A stretch of 64,000 nucleotides of DNA from RZZS01 sp964491785. Lineage in GTDB: Bacteria > Pseudomonadota > Alphaproteobacteria > Micavibrionales > Micavibrionaceae. Where the stretch lies: contig CAZBGS010000002.1 of NCBI GenBank assembly GCA_964491785.1, positions 62,001-126,000 of the forward strand, read 5' to 3'. Shown piece after piece: positions 1-8,731 of this stretch. Position 1 is the first letter of the stretch; each line of letters starts with the position of its first letter. The notes under the pieces were generated by a model. That model was not told the DNA's origin and searched no databases. It saw only the letters and a program-made list of their open reading frames with translations. The translations under genes and the position numbers were made by a program.

Positions 1-1219
1 TTACAACGGCAATGAAACTCAAGACATAGAGGAAAAAGAAACTCATAACTGACGCTGGGACGTCTTTGGGAACAGGTTTTCTATTGTATTGGGGAATAAA
101 AACTCCATTTGGATGAAGAAGTTTTTTTATCTGTACTGATGTAATCTCCATCAAAACCTGAAAACGAAAAATTTTGATACCGCATGTCGTGGAACCCGCG
201 CATGCGCCAACGAACATGAGAAAATACAGTATTCCTACAGGAAAGTTGCCCCACTGGTTGTAGTCTGCGCTGGTAAAGCCGGTACCTGTTAAGACTGAAA
301 TTACATTGAATGCGGAAAGTCTCAATGCTTCAGGGAAGTCGGCTATTCCGGAAAGCACCAGGTGAAATGCAATCAAAGTTATCACCACAATTAGAATGGT
401 CAGAAACCATCTGACTTGAGGGTCTTTCAACAGTGCTCCGGGATTGCCGCCAATTGCCTTGAGATACAGGATAAACGGCAATCCGCCAATGATCATTAGA
501 ATGATTGCCACATAATGGATCAGGGGCTGTTCAAATGCCAGGAATGAAGCGTCGTGCGAGGAGAAGCCGCCGGTGGAAAGGGTCGCCAATGAATGCAGTA
601 TGGCATCGAAAAAAGTCATCCCGGCCAAATGATAGGCAATTATTCCTGTCGCGGTAAGGGCGAGGTAGATAGTGCCAAGGGAGGCGGCGAGTTGCGCCGT
701 TCGTGGGAGCACTTTTTCGCTTTCGGATAGTTCGGCCTGAAAAATCTGCATGCCCCCGACTTTCAGGAAAGGCAATATCGACATTGCCATCAGAATAATT
801 CCGACGCCGCCAAGCCATTGGAGAATGGCTCGCCAGAGAAGAATTCCTGGAGGCGCATTATCGAGTCCGGTAATTACCGTCGATCCGGTTGTGGTGATGC
901 CGGAAACTGCCTCAAAAACCGCATCGGTAAAATCAAGGCCGATTGTGGAAAGCCACAAGGGAAGGGCGGCGAACAGAGAAACTATAACCCAGCAAAGGAC
1001 TATCAGAAAAAATCCCTGTCTGCGGTCTAATGAAAGAGGTTGGCCGGTTGTGCTCAGCATCAACGATCCGCCGAAAAAAGAAGTGATCAGGATGCAAATG
1101 AAAAAGGTGCGCCATTCATCATGGCCGTAATATAGATCGGTCAGCATCGGCAGCGCCATGCCTAGCGAGAGAATGGAAAGTAATATTCCAAGAATATGAA
1201 ATGACGGACGAAAATCCAC
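1..1219 (-). CDS. trkH: TrkH-family potassium uptake protein, 3' end cut by window edge
   Basis: This is the ion-conducting membrane subunit of a Trk/Ktr potassium transporter in the inner membrane. Reading the complement from 1219 gives an uninterrupted frame to the window edge, so the C-terminus is missing. The N-terminus (DFRPSFHILG) and first hydrophobic helices match TrkH. The first selectivity-filter loop reads FEAVSGITTTGSTV, followed by QWLGGVGIILMAM. Later filter segments LSTGGFSSHD, LTGTGFTS and GSTTCGIKI are also visible, so the four-repeat pore architecture is present. I chose the GTG at 1219 because a GAAGG lies about 10 nt upstream and the family N-terminus begins here; an upstream in-frame GTG exists. 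TrkA is not in the window. Family assignment is secure; the start is less so. Confidence 0.93.
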   Translation of the reverse strand, partial: MDFRPSFHILGILLSILSLGMALPMLTDLYYGHDEWRTFFICILITSFFGGSLMLSTTGQPLSLDRRQGFFLIVLCWVIVSLFAALPLWLSTIGLDFTDAVFEAVSGITTTGSTVITGLDNAPPGILLWRAILQWLGGVGIILMAMSILPFLKVGGMQIFQAELSESEKVLPRTAQLAASLGTIYLALTATGIIAYHLAGMTFFDAILHSLATLSTGGFSSHDASFLAFEQPLIHYVAIILMIIGGLPFILYLKAIGGNPGALLKDPQVRWFLTILIVVITLIAFHLVLSGIADFPEALRLSAFNVISVLTGTGFTSADYNQWGNFPVGILYFLMFVGACAGSTTCGIKIFRFQVLMEITSVQIKKLLHPNGVFIPQYNRKPVPKDVPASVMSFFFLYVLSFIAVV

Positions 1220-1356
1220 TATTGCGTTACCTTCATTCACAAAGGGTTAACTGAAGTATAGTTTTTTTTAGGTGTAAGGAACAGATGGTTATATAGACTT
1301 GACTCACTGCTTGAAGTTTCAGAGAGGAACTGTAGTTCTAAAAGTCATGAAAACAA

Positions 1357-1381
1357 AAAGCGCCGGAAAAACCGGCGCTTT
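1357..1381 (-). terminator. Rho-independent terminator after the OmpA-type lipoprotein gene
   Basis: A 10-bp perfect stem (AAAGCGCCGG / CCGGCGCTTT) with a five-base loop lies 22 bp beyond the stop of the minus-strand lipoprotein gene. The minus-strand RNA continues with a U-rich tail. Confidence 0.8.
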
Positions 1382-1403
1382 CAAAATGCTTTATTACACT
1401 CTT

Positions 1404-2321
1404 TTATTCAAAAGAGATATTGGCTCGGCGGTTTGCCGGTTCGCGGGTGTTGTCGTCAGTTTGAACCAGCAGTTCTTCTTCGCCGCGGCTTTCAACACGG
1501 ATCTTTGCCGGATCAATTCCACGGTTGACTAGAGCGTCTCGAACCGAATTTGCACGGCGCAGCGCCAGTTTGCGGTTGTAGTCTTTCGGGCCGGAGGTGT
1601 CCGCGTGTCCGATAACCCGGATCATTCCAAGATCCTGACCGCGTTTCTTGACTTCTTCGGCGACTGCGTCAAGAACGCTCAGTGCACCGGAGCCGAGATT
1701 CGATTCGTCCCAGTCATAGAAAACCAGATACATGGCGTCTTCCGGAGCCATAGGCTGAGTCCTGTCCATGTCTTCAGCGGAAACCGGTTCGTAAGCCCCC
1801 ATTACCGGAGGGGGGGGCGGGAGAGAGCCAAGCGATCCTTCCAGCGCGGCTATCGCCTGCATGAAGCCGGTCTTGCAGCCAAGGATGTCTTCGGCCTGCC
1901 AGTTTTCTTCCTGTTGTTCGATCCAGCAGTCAAAGCGGACTTGCGCGACTGCCGAATTAACAGGATCGATCTCTCTGGCACCCATGTCGAAGGCGACCAT
2001 CAGACGGCTTCTGGCTTTGCCCAGTTCCTCAATGTGTTCTGGCAACAGGTTCCAGTCAACCAGCGGTTCCGGCAGTACGGTTTTTCCCGAGGCGGAAGCC
2101 AGACCCTTGCGGGCAAAATGGAGGGCGTCAGGGTAATCCAGCATCTCATGCAGTTCCCTGTTTACGAATGCTCTGTACTCATTCGCCAGATTCTGCGTGA
2201 AAGGGCTGCCTACGGCCTGAGCTTCGTTAAGCGCCTCAATCTCGTCAAAGTCATCATAAGTACAGGCACCCAAAGCCAGTATGCCTAGCAGCGTTATTAT
2301 GGCACCGCGCATTTTTATCAT
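1404..2321 (-). CDS. OmpA-family peptidoglycan-associated lipoprotein
   Basis: Predicted outer-membrane lipoprotein of 305 aa that would tether the membrane to peptidoglycan. Residues 1-20 form a lipoprotein signal with lipobox LALGAC, so Cys20 would be acylated. The middle is uncharacterised and helical, with a proline stretch (PPPPPP) near residue 165. The C-terminal ~105 residues are an OmpA-like domain with the IGHADTSG motif, the NRKLALRRANSVRDAL helix and the terminal NRRANISFE strand, all expected for diaminopimelate binding. The ATG at 2321 has AAGGAG 8 nt upstream. The gene is monocistronic, with its own terminator. The domain layout is Pal-like, but the protein is longer than Pal and its central region is not one I recognise. 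Confidence 0.85.
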   Translation of the reverse strand: MIKMRGAIITLLGILALGACTYDDFDEIEALNEAQAVGSPFTQNLANEYRAFVNRELHEMLDYPDALHFARKGLASASGKTVLPEPLVDWNLLPEHIEELGKARSRLMVAFDMGAREIDPVNSAVAQVRFDCWIEQQEENWQAEDILGCKTGFMQAIAALEGSLGSLPPPPPVMGAYEPVSAEDMDRTQPMAPEDAMYLVFYDWDESNLGSGALSVLDAVAEEVKKRGQDLGMIRVIGHADTSGPKDYNRKLALRRANSVRDALVNRGIDPAKIRVESRGEEELLVQTDDNTREPANRRANISFE

Positions 2322-2500
2322 CTTTATCGCTCCTTAAATAATTCAGCAAATTAGCTCGCAGCCGGCAGCGGAATGCGCTGCAATCACTCTTGTATTACCG
2401 CTTGGCAGCGTTGTAAAGACGCCTTATTAAAAATGCCAGAAGAATCCGCTTTGTCATTGGCTATCTCTTATGCCATATATTAATTGCGAAGCTGCCAAGA

Positions 2501-2575
<75 letters not shown>

Positions 2576-2620
2576 GTTTTTGCCGCTTTGCTCAGGGCTT
2601 CGCGTCACCAACGAGTGAAA

Positions 2621-3352
2621 ATGAAAAGTATTCCAAGAATTCAGATAGCCGGAATTAAAAACCTTGAAGAGGCAAGAATATGCGTCGAGGCCGGAGCGGA
2701 CGGTTTCGGCCTTCTGCTGATGCTTGACTATCCCAGAGAGGATGCAGTCAGCACCGAAACAGCGGGGAGGCTTGCAGAATATTTTCACAAAAATTCCAAT
2801 GGTACCAGTGTTTTAATTACTCACAGCACTGATCCGGAGGCTATTTCACTGGCGGTGCTACGAACCGAAGTTGACGCGGTTCAGGTTCATAATGACTCGG
2901 CTAATGAAATTTCTGTTGAAAACCTTTGGAGGATAAGGGAAGCCCTTCCTGCAGGGACGAGGCTTATCAAGGTTCTTCACGTTCCAGAGAGCCATGAGCA
3001 GGTAGACGGGGTAGTGATGAGGGCAAAAAGGTTTGCCGGCATCGCCGATGCGGTGATTCTCGACAGCAAGACCGTCGAGAACATCGAAGGAAGGGATTAT
3101 GTGACCCTCGGAGGCACCGGCAAGCCCAATAACAGGGAATTTGCCCGGGAGATCGTTGCGGCGGTCGATCCGTTTCCAGTGATTTATGCGGGAGGACTCG
3201 ATCCGGATAGTGTGGCCGAAGCGGTAAGATTTGTAAGGCCTTACGGGGTAGACGTGAATTCAGGAACGCGACGGAGCGGCAGCTTCGAAAAGGATCCAGA
3301 TAAGGTCTTAAAATTCGTCAAAAACGCCACTGCCGTACTGGGGCCGGGCTAA
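2621..3352 (+). CDS. Phosphoribosylanthranilate isomerase-like (TrpF-fold) protein, probably not TrpF
   Basis: A beta/alpha-barrel protein of about 243 aa that aligns along its length with TrpF. Recognisable segments are the first strand with NLEEARICVEAGADGFG, then VDAVQVH, ADAVILDSK (the Asp that acts as general acid in TrpF), YAGGLDPDSV and GVDVNSG. However, the first-strand KICGIT motif reads IQIAGI here: the catalytic Cys is Ala. The Arg of the following loop that holds the anthranilate carboxylate also appears to be lost (YPREDAVST instead of a KRY-type loop). It is therefore likely a paralogue with a different ligand or reaction. The start is ATG 2621 or GTG 2615. It lies directly after tRNA-Gly, and its stop overlaps that of convergent fdxA. 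Confidence 0.7.
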   Translation: MKSIPRIQIAGIKNLEEARICVEAGADGFGLLLMLDYPREDAVSTETAGRLAEYFHKNSNGTSVLITHSTDPEAISLAVLRTEVDAVQVHNDSANEISVENLWRIREALPAGTRLIKVLHVPESHEQVDGVVMRAKRFAGIADAVILDSKTVENIEGRDYVTLGGTGKPNNREFAREIVAAVDPFPVIYAGGLDPDSVAEAVRFVRPYGVDVNSGTRRSGSFEKDPDKVLKFVKNATAVLGPG

Positions 3353-3690
3353 TCTCCTTCGCCGGGGGCGGGGTCGAAGTATCTATCGTATTTGTTTTCG
3401 GTATCCCGGAACTCTTCCGCCTCGGGGAGAGGGCCGCGGTTTACGGTTATGTTCGGCCATAGTTGCGAGTATTTGCGGTTCAGTTCGAGCCATTTGTCCA
3501 AGGCTCTTTCGTCGGTGTCAGGGACTATCGCCGCAATCGGGCATTCAGGTTCACAAACCCCGCAATCTATGCATTCGTCAGGATTAATCGCAACCATATT
3601 GGCTCCTTCATAGAAGCAATCGACAGGGCATACTTCCACACAATCCAGATACTTGCACTTGATGCAGACTTCCGTAACGACGAATGTCAT
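3349..3690 (-). CDS. fdxA: 7Fe ferredoxin of the FdxA type
   Basis: A small cytoplasmic electron carrier of 113 aa. Cys9, Cys17 and Cys21 in CIKCKYLDCVEVCPVDC fit a [3Fe-4S] site. Cys25 plus the later CIDCGVCEPECP motif fits a [4Fe-4S] site. Length and sequence match the alphaproteobacterial/Azotobacter FdI family, including the characteristic C-terminal extension. The gene is divergent from the ferredoxin-NADP reductase gene at 3799, separated by about 110 bp, which suggests the two act as a redox pair. Its 3' end overlaps the convergent TrpF-like gene by 4 bp. Confidence 0.93.
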   Translation of the reverse strand: MTFVVTEVCIKCKYLDCVEVCPVDCFYEGANMVAINPDECIDCGVCEPECPIAAIVPDTDERALDKWLELNRKYSQLWPNITVNRGPLPEAEEFRDTENKYDRYFDPAPGEGD

Positions 3691-3798
3691 GATTTCTCGA
3701 CTCCGGTTTATGCTTCTTCATATAATCGGCAGGTTTTGCGATGGCAAATAAAATCCTCATTTGCATCCTGCGGGCCATATTGTTAAACAGACATCGTC

Positions 3799-4857
3799 AT
3801 GGAAACGGAAACAAATCATTTCAAGACGGATGCGGTCATTATCGGAGCAGGGCCGGTCGGGCTTTTTGCCGTGTTTGAGCTGGGACTGCTGGATATGCGG
3901 GCGCATCTGATCGATATTCTGGATCGGCCAGGGGGGCAATGCACCGAGCTCTATCCGGAGAAACCGATTTACGATATCCCAGGATATCCGGTGATTACCG
4001 GGCAGGAGCTTACCGGACGGCTGATGGAGCAGATCGCGCCGTTCAATCCTGTATTTCATTTATCGCAGATGGCGTCTTCGCTTAAGAAGCTGGAGAACGG
4101 CGACTGGCTTGTCGAAACGGATGCCGGAACGCAGGTAGAGGCCAGGATTGTAGTGATCGCTGCGGGCGGAGGAAGTTTCATGCCCAAGAAGCCTAACCTT
4201 CCAGGTCTTGAAGAGTTTGAGGGGAAATCGGTATTCTATGCGGTTCGCAAGAGAGATTTCTTTAAAGGCAAGCGGGTATTGATTGCCGGGGGCGGCGATT
4301 CCGCGCTCGACTGGGCGATTGATCTGCATCAAGTCGCAAAGCGGGTCATGATAGTTCACAGGCGGGACGACTTCCGCGCCGCACCTGATTCTGTAAAAAA
4401 AATGCGTGAACTTGTGAGCCGGGGCGAAATGGATCTGTTTATCGGCAATATCCTTTCGCTTGAGGGGAGCAGCGGGATGCTTGGTTCGGTCAGGCTTCAG
4501 GCCAAAGGCGAGGAGCAGTTTGATCTGGAATGCGACGCGATGCTGGCGTTCTACGGGCTTACGATGAAGCTCGGGCCGATAGCGGAATTCGGGCTTAATT
4601 TGCATGAAAACCTGATTCCGGTCGATACCGAGAAGTTCGAGACCGGAACGGAGCGGATATTCGCGATCGGGGATATCAACTGGTATCCGGGCAAGCTGAA
4701 GCTGATCCTTTCGGGGTTTCATGAAGCGGCGCTTATGGCACAAAAAGCATTCAGATATGTGTATCCGGAGCGCAAATACCGCTTCCAGTACACGACCAGC
4801 TCCAGCGAACTGCACGAAAAGCTCGGCGTGGACGAGAGCGGCAAGGCGGTTGGGTAA
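3799..4857 (+). CDS. Ferredoxin-NADP+ reductase, thioredoxin-reductase-like type
   Basis: A 352-aa flavoprotein predicted to move electrons between NADP(H) and ferredoxin. The FAD-binding motif IIGAGPVGL is near residue 16, then DRPGGQCTELYPEKPIYDIPG, which is diagnostic of the TrxR-like FNR family. The NADP-binding motif VLIAGGGDSALDWA follows near residue 160 with VIVHRRDDFRA-like sequence. FAIGDINWYPGKLKLI forms the C-terminal FAD contact. There is no CxxC redox pair, so it is not a thioredoxin reductase. Divergence from fdxA supports the partner assignment. Start ATG 3799. Confidence 0.9.
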   Translation: METETNHFKTDAVIIGAGPVGLFAVFELGLLDMRAHLIDILDRPGGQCTELYPEKPIYDIPGYPVITGQELTGRLMEQIAPFNPVFHLSQMASSLKKLENGDWLVETDAGTQVEARIVVIAAGGGSFMPKKPNLPGLEEFEGKSVFYAVRKRDFFKGKRVLIAGGGDSALDWAIDLHQVAKRVMIVHRRDDFRAAPDSVKKMRELVSRGEMDLFIGNILSLEGSSGMLGSVRLQAKGEEQFDLECDAMLAFYGLTMKLGPIAEFGLNLHENLIPVDTEKFETGTERIFAIGDINWYPGKLKLILSGFHEAALMAQKAFRYVYPERKYRFQYTTSSSELHEKLGVDESGKAVG

Positions 4858-4886
4858 GAGGGAGTCATTTAATCCAGGGATAAACG

Positions 4887-4903
4887 GGCCCGAATTTCGG
4901 GCC
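4887..4903 (+). terminator. GC-rich hairpin downstream of the ferredoxin reductase gene
   Basis: GGCCCG, a five-base AATTT loop, then CGGGCC, followed at once by further GC palindromes (around 4901-4913 and 4933-4943). There is only a weak T-tract (ATTTTG). It may attenuate read-through from the reductase gene. The remaining interval to 5236 holds no credible coding sequence. Confidence 0.4.
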
Positions 4904-4962
4904 GGGCCCGGCCATTTTGATCGCGGCAAAGCGGGCCCGGCGCATGAAGAAACAAATAAAAA

Positions 4963-4977
4963 CCGCCCGTAAGGCGG
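4963..4977 (-). terminator. Terminator-like hairpin on the minus strand with no gene in front of it
   Basis: Read on the minus strand this is CCGCC, loop TTACG, GGCGG, then TTTTTATTTGTTT, a good intrinsic terminator. No minus-strand coding sequence lies upstream (4978-5236), so it may end a small RNA or an antisense transcript. No promoter could be assigned with confidence. Confidence 0.45.
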
Positions 4978-5236
4978 CTGCAATTCTGGCGTTGACGATT
5001 AGACAATAACAGAAAATTGACATTTTGTCCATGAATGCCGCGACTCGTGCGCCGGTTTAATTATTCTTTTATCCACAGATACTTACTGTATGAAATTTAC
5101 ATTAATACTTGACTTTTTACCAAGATAGGGTGAAGTTTAAGAACCCTAGCCAGAACAGCAAGATCTTAATTTTGTGCCGAAATCCAGGCGGGGAGAGTTT
5201 AGAGAATTAATTGTAATATGAAAAAAGAGGGTTGCG

Positions 5237-5803
5237 ATGTCAAAACCACTAACAGGGATCAAAGTGGCAGTTCTGGTGTCTAACGGTTTTTGCGAAGAAG
5301 ATCTGACGGAAACACAGCGGGCGCTGCTTGCGGAAGGCGCAAGCTTCAGGATAGTGAGCCTTGATCATGGAGTGGTTAACAGCTGGCACGGACATGGATG
5401 GGGGCATCATTTCGCGGTCGACAGTCCGCTCAGTTCGGCTTTGGCCGCTGATTACTCGATGCTGGTTCTGCCGGGGGGGCGTCGTTCGATCGACAAGTTG
5501 AAGCTCACAGCTCATACCCGCCGCTTTATCGGCGGGTTTATGGCGGCATCGAAGCCTGTGACCGCTTGCGGGCGGGCATTGCAGTTGATGGTCTTCGCCG
5601 ATCAGGTTAAAGGCGCTACGGTTGCCGGGCCTGAAGACTGCCGGGAGAACGCCATGAGGGCTGGGGCACAGTGGTCGGAAGATCCATCGGTTATCTGCAA
5701 AAACCTGCTTACCGGCAAAACCGAAGAGAACAGGGCTGAATTCGTCAAGGCAATGGTTGCCCATTTCTGCGAATACGCCAGAAGTATTCCAAAAGCAGCA
5801 TAA
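5237..5803 (+). CDS. DJ-1/PfpI family protein
   Basis: A 188-aa protein of the class I glutamine-amidotransferase-like DJ-1/PfpI superfamily, whose members include proteases, chaperones and deglycase/hydratase enzymes. The N-terminal strand KVAVLVSNGFCEEDL carries the conserved acidic residue. The LVLPGGRRS segment and the nucleophile-elbow region VTACGRALQ supply a Cys in the expected place. The elbow is not the classic AICHG sequence and the following His is absent, so the catalytic chemistry is uncertain. Start ATG 5237 has AAGAGGG upstream. It is followed 30 bp later by prfB; no functional link is evident. Confidence 0.75.
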   Translation: MSKPLTGIKVAVLVSNGFCEEDLTETQRALLAEGASFRIVSLDHGVVNSWHGHGWGHHFAVDSPLSSALAADYSMLVLPGGRRSIDKLKLTAHTRRFIGGFMAASKPVTACGRALQLMVFADQVKGATVAGPEDCRENAMRAGAQWSEDPSVICKNLLTGKTEENRAEFVKAMVAHFCEYARSIPKAA

Positions 5804-5833
5804 TTCAAAACATTATCAGAGGAATTATTAGAA

Positions 5834-6947
5834 ATGAAGGCCGAAACCCAGGCAGTGATCAGCGATATCAGAGATGCGCTTAATCTGCTGAGGAGGCATC
5901 TTTGACTGGGAACAGTCGCTCTCGAGGCTGAACGAACTTAATTCGCTTTCGGAAAACCCGGCGCTCTGGAACGATCCGGACAAGGCGCAAAAGCTTATGC
6001 GCGAGAGGAATACTCTGGAAGAGCAAATATCCTCGGTCAGGGCGATAGAACAGCAACTTCAGGACAATATCGATTTTATCGAGATGGGTGAGGCGGAAGG
6101 CGATGCCGAAATCATTGCCGATGCCGAGAAGGCGCTTGGCGAGATCCGGAAAGAGGCGGAGAAGAAGCAACTGCAAAGCCTGCTTTCCGGCGAGGCTGAC
6201 GATAACGACGCTTACCTGAGCGTGAATGCGGGGGCAGGGGGAACCGAGGCCCAGGACTGGGCGCAAATGCTGCTGCGGATGTATATGCGCTGGGCGGAGC
6301 ATAAAGGTTACAAGGTGAATACACTCGAAGTCAGTCCCGGGGAGGAAGCGGGGCTCAAATCGGCTACCATACAAATCAGCGGCCATCAGGCTTACGGTTG
6401 GATCAAGACAGAAGCCGGTGTCCACCGCCTGGTTCGAATATCGCCTTTCGATGCCAATGCCAGGCGGCATACAAGTTTTGCGTCGGTATCGGTTTCTCCG
6501 GTGGTCGACGAGACAATAGATGTGGAAATCAATGATGCTGATCTGAAGGTCGATACATACAGATCTAGCGGAGCAGGCGGGCAGCATGTGAATAAAACCG
6601 ATAGTGCTGTGCGCATCACACATATTCCGACCGGGATTATTGTCGCCTGTCAGACCGAGAGGTCGCAGCATCAGAACCGGGCGCATGCCATGGACATGCT
6701 TAAGGCCAGATTGTACGAGATGGAGCTTCGCAGGCGCGAAGAGGCTGCCGAGGCGGCTTACGAGGAGAAGACGGATATCGGGTGGGGGCATCAGATACGT
6801 TCATACGTCTTGCAGCCATATCAGATGATCAAGGATCTGCGTACCGGTTACGAGAGCACCAACTCGCAGGCTGTGCTGGACGGGGCGATAGATCCTTTTC
6901 TGGAGGCATCGCTTGCGCATAAACTCCACAGGAATGAAGAGCGGTAA
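5834..6947 (+). CDS. prfB: Peptide chain release factor 2, expressed by programmed +1 frameshift
   Basis: RF2 reads UGA and UAA stop codons on the ribosome. The first 23 codons run in the frame of ATG 5834 to an in-frame TGA at 5903-5905. A +1 shift there joins the next frame (LDWEQSL...), which runs to TAA at 6945-6947 and gives about 370 aa, the normal length. The GGQ motif is in RSSGAGGQHVNKTDSAVRITH, near two-thirds of the chain. The stop-recognition region lies upstream of it. The start is set by the family N-terminus. The frameshift is autoregulatory: low RF2 causes pausing at UGA and promotes the shift. Confidence 0.96.
5891..5906 (+). promoter_or_regulatory. prfB: prfB programmed +1 frameshift site
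   Basis: An internal Shine-Dalgarno AGGAGG (5891-5896), a 3-nt spacer CAT, then CTT TGA C (5900-5906). The spacing equals that of the Escherichia coli site. The ribosome slips from CTT to TTT so that GAC is read next. Confidence 0.95.
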
Positions 6948-7039
6948 AAGTAATTGTTTATTGCCTAGTTCTCAATACCCTCATATTGTTTATCCAATTA
7001 ATCAATATTGAATGCTGTACTCAGCAAGAGGATTTGCTC

Positions 7040-8620
7040 ATGTTCGGGGTTCCCAGGATCGGCCGGATCGGCTCGCGCTTAACTGCTACCGTTTTTTTTG
7101 CAGGCATTGTTTTTTCAGGAGTTGCTTCTCACGCGGGGCCTGGCGAATCAGCTTATTTCCTGCCTTCAAGTTCGTGGCTGGTGGGGCCGGCGGGTTCTCC
7201 TGTTTCGCAGGCGGGTAGCAAGGCGCGGACATGCGTCATGGCAAACCAGTACGATAACGGCTATGTCGTAAGGATTGCCGGAGGGGCCGGAAGCATAATG
7301 GCCATGTCGGTGGATTTTCGTCAGAACGCCTTTGTCAAAGGCGAAAGTTACGAAGTCGTCGTCCTGTTTCCCGGCGGTTTTACCATGGCGCAGAAGGCGC
7401 TGGCACATGATCCGGGAACGCTGGTGCTCGATCTTCGCCCTTACAGGGAAATTTATAATGTTCTCAAGAAGGAGAACGAGGTCAAGCTCAGGCTGGGGAC
7501 TGCTGAAATACGCCTTTCTCTTGCGGGATTGCCTGAAGGTTTGGCCAGGCTTGAGCAGTGTTACTTACCAGCAATGAAAGAAACGCCAAAAGATAGTAAT
7601 CTGAAAACGGCTTCCTATGATGAAACCATAAAATCCATAGAGCAGGAAGCTCTTCCGGTTATTGATGTTCCCGGCGTGCCGCTTCAGGAACCGATTGCGC
7701 TACTTGAAAAGGATATTGAAAAGATGGGCGGGAAAGTTATGCCTCCTCCGGCAGCCAGCCCTCACATTCCTAAAGCAGAGAGTCTTCTGCAGGCGGGAAC
7801 GGTAAGTCCACCGGTCGAGAAAATCGAACCTATAAGAGTTAGCGCGGATATCAACTGGAACGGGGAGCATGTTGCGATAGCACACAGGGGGCCGGAGCCG
7901 ACAGTCGATCTGCCGCAAGGCATGGGAAAGACTTCTGCCGATAAACCTGTTCCTCCGACATGGGGGGCAGCAAGTGAAAAGACTACTGAAGAAAAAATCC
8001 GGGAAATACTTGTGAAGCAGACTTTTACTGCTTCGGCAGGTGCGACGTCTTCGGATCAAAAGCCGAAAATGATCATTGCTGACAGACCTGTTATCTGGAA
8101 TGCAAAAGCCGGTGAGGATATTCGCACCGTTCTATCGCAATGGGCGGCTATCGCAGGTTACGACTTTGTCTGGGATTCCGGCAAGTCTGGTGTGGTTCAG
8201 CATGATTTTACCTTCGAGGGGACATTCGAGGAAGCGGTGGCCAATCTGATTGGACAGTCCGGGAAATCCATAGGTATAGCCGCGCAGGTCAAGGGCAAGG
8301 ATCCGATGGAATTGACAAAGGCGGCGGAACTGCCGATACCGCATAATTACCAGCAGGGCAAGTGGCACGCGATCCGCGGCACCGACATGCGCAACATCGT
8401 TCAATTGTGGGCTCACGAGGCTGGCGTCGAGCTGGTCTGGGAAAGTGATGTCAATTTTCCGGTCAAGGAAACGGTCAATGTAAAAGGAAATTTCGAGTCG
8501 GCTTTGCAATCGATACTGGAGCAGTATAGCGGCGACCAGGTTCGTCCTGTCGGTACCTTGCACAAAGATCCTCTGTCGCCGAGGACTTTCCTTGTGATCA
8601 AGACGCATCGTCCGTCCTGA
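7040..8620 (+). CDS. Exported protein with two TcpQ-like C-terminal domains; N-terminal domain shared with the next gene
   Basis: A 526-aa predicted envelope protein. ATG 7040 is preferred because AAGAGGA lies 7 nt upstream and a signal peptide (hydrophobic 13-27, cut near ASHAG) follows. Residues about 45-175 form a domain bounded by Cys65 (CVMANQ) and Cys174 (LARLEQC). A matching domain with the same Cys placement starts the next protein. A low-complexity linker of Pro and acidic residues follows. Two similar units then occur at about 350-405 (WNAKAGEDIRTVLSQWAAIAGY) and 440-497 (WHAIRGTDMRNIVQLWAHEAG). They resemble the TcpQ/PilL domain of pilus and secretion assemblies, which packs on secretins. 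No secretin or ATPase gene is nearby, so the machine it serves is unknown. Confidence 0.65.
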   Translation: MFGVPRIGRIGSRLTATVFFAGIVFSGVASHAGPGESAYFLPSSSWLVGPAGSPVSQAGSKARTCVMANQYDNGYVVRIAGGAGSIMAMSVDFRQNAFVKGESYEVVVLFPGGFTMAQKALAHDPGTLVLDLRPYREIYNVLKKENEVKLRLGTAEIRLSLAGLPEGLARLEQCYLPAMKETPKDSNLKTASYDETIKSIEQEALPVIDVPGVPLQEPIALLEKDIEKMGGKVMPPPAASPHIPKAESLLQAGTVSPPVEKIEPIRVSADINWNGEHVAIAHRGPEPTVDLPQGMGKTSADKPVPPTWGAASEKTTEEKIREILVKQTFTASAGATSSDQKPKMIIADRPVIWNAKAGEDIRTVLSQWAAIAGYDFVWDSGKSGVVQHDFTFEGTFEEAVANLIGQSGKSIGIAAQVKGKDPMELTKAAELPIPHNYQQGKWHAIRGTDMRNIVQLWAHEAGVELVWESDVNFPVKETVNVKGNFESALQSILEQYSGDQVRPVGTLHKDPLSPRTFLVIKTHRPS

Positions 8621-8731
8621 CTTTTGAAAGGCAGTTTTGTAAAATCATTTTGCTTTAATGGTTAAGGGGCTGTATCCTTTAGCAGGGTTCGCCCGATTCA
8701 CCTGATTCCACCATTTTCGGGAGTTGGAAGT

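Noticed and set aside
2621..3352. Plain trpF annotation
   Set aside because: The catalytic Cys and the anthranilate-binding Arg are not present.
3799..4857. Thioredoxin reductase
   Set aside because: The CxxC redox motif is absent, while the GGQCTELYPEKPIYDIPG segment marks the FNR subfamily. The fdxA neighbour agrees.
4060..4983. 307-codon minus-strand open frame opposite the ferredoxin reductase gene
   Set aside because: Composition is that of a complement of a real gene, and no domain is visible.
5997..6947. Treating prfB as starting at ATG 5997
   Set aside because: The conserved frameshift site and 23-codon leader at 5834 complete a normal RF2.
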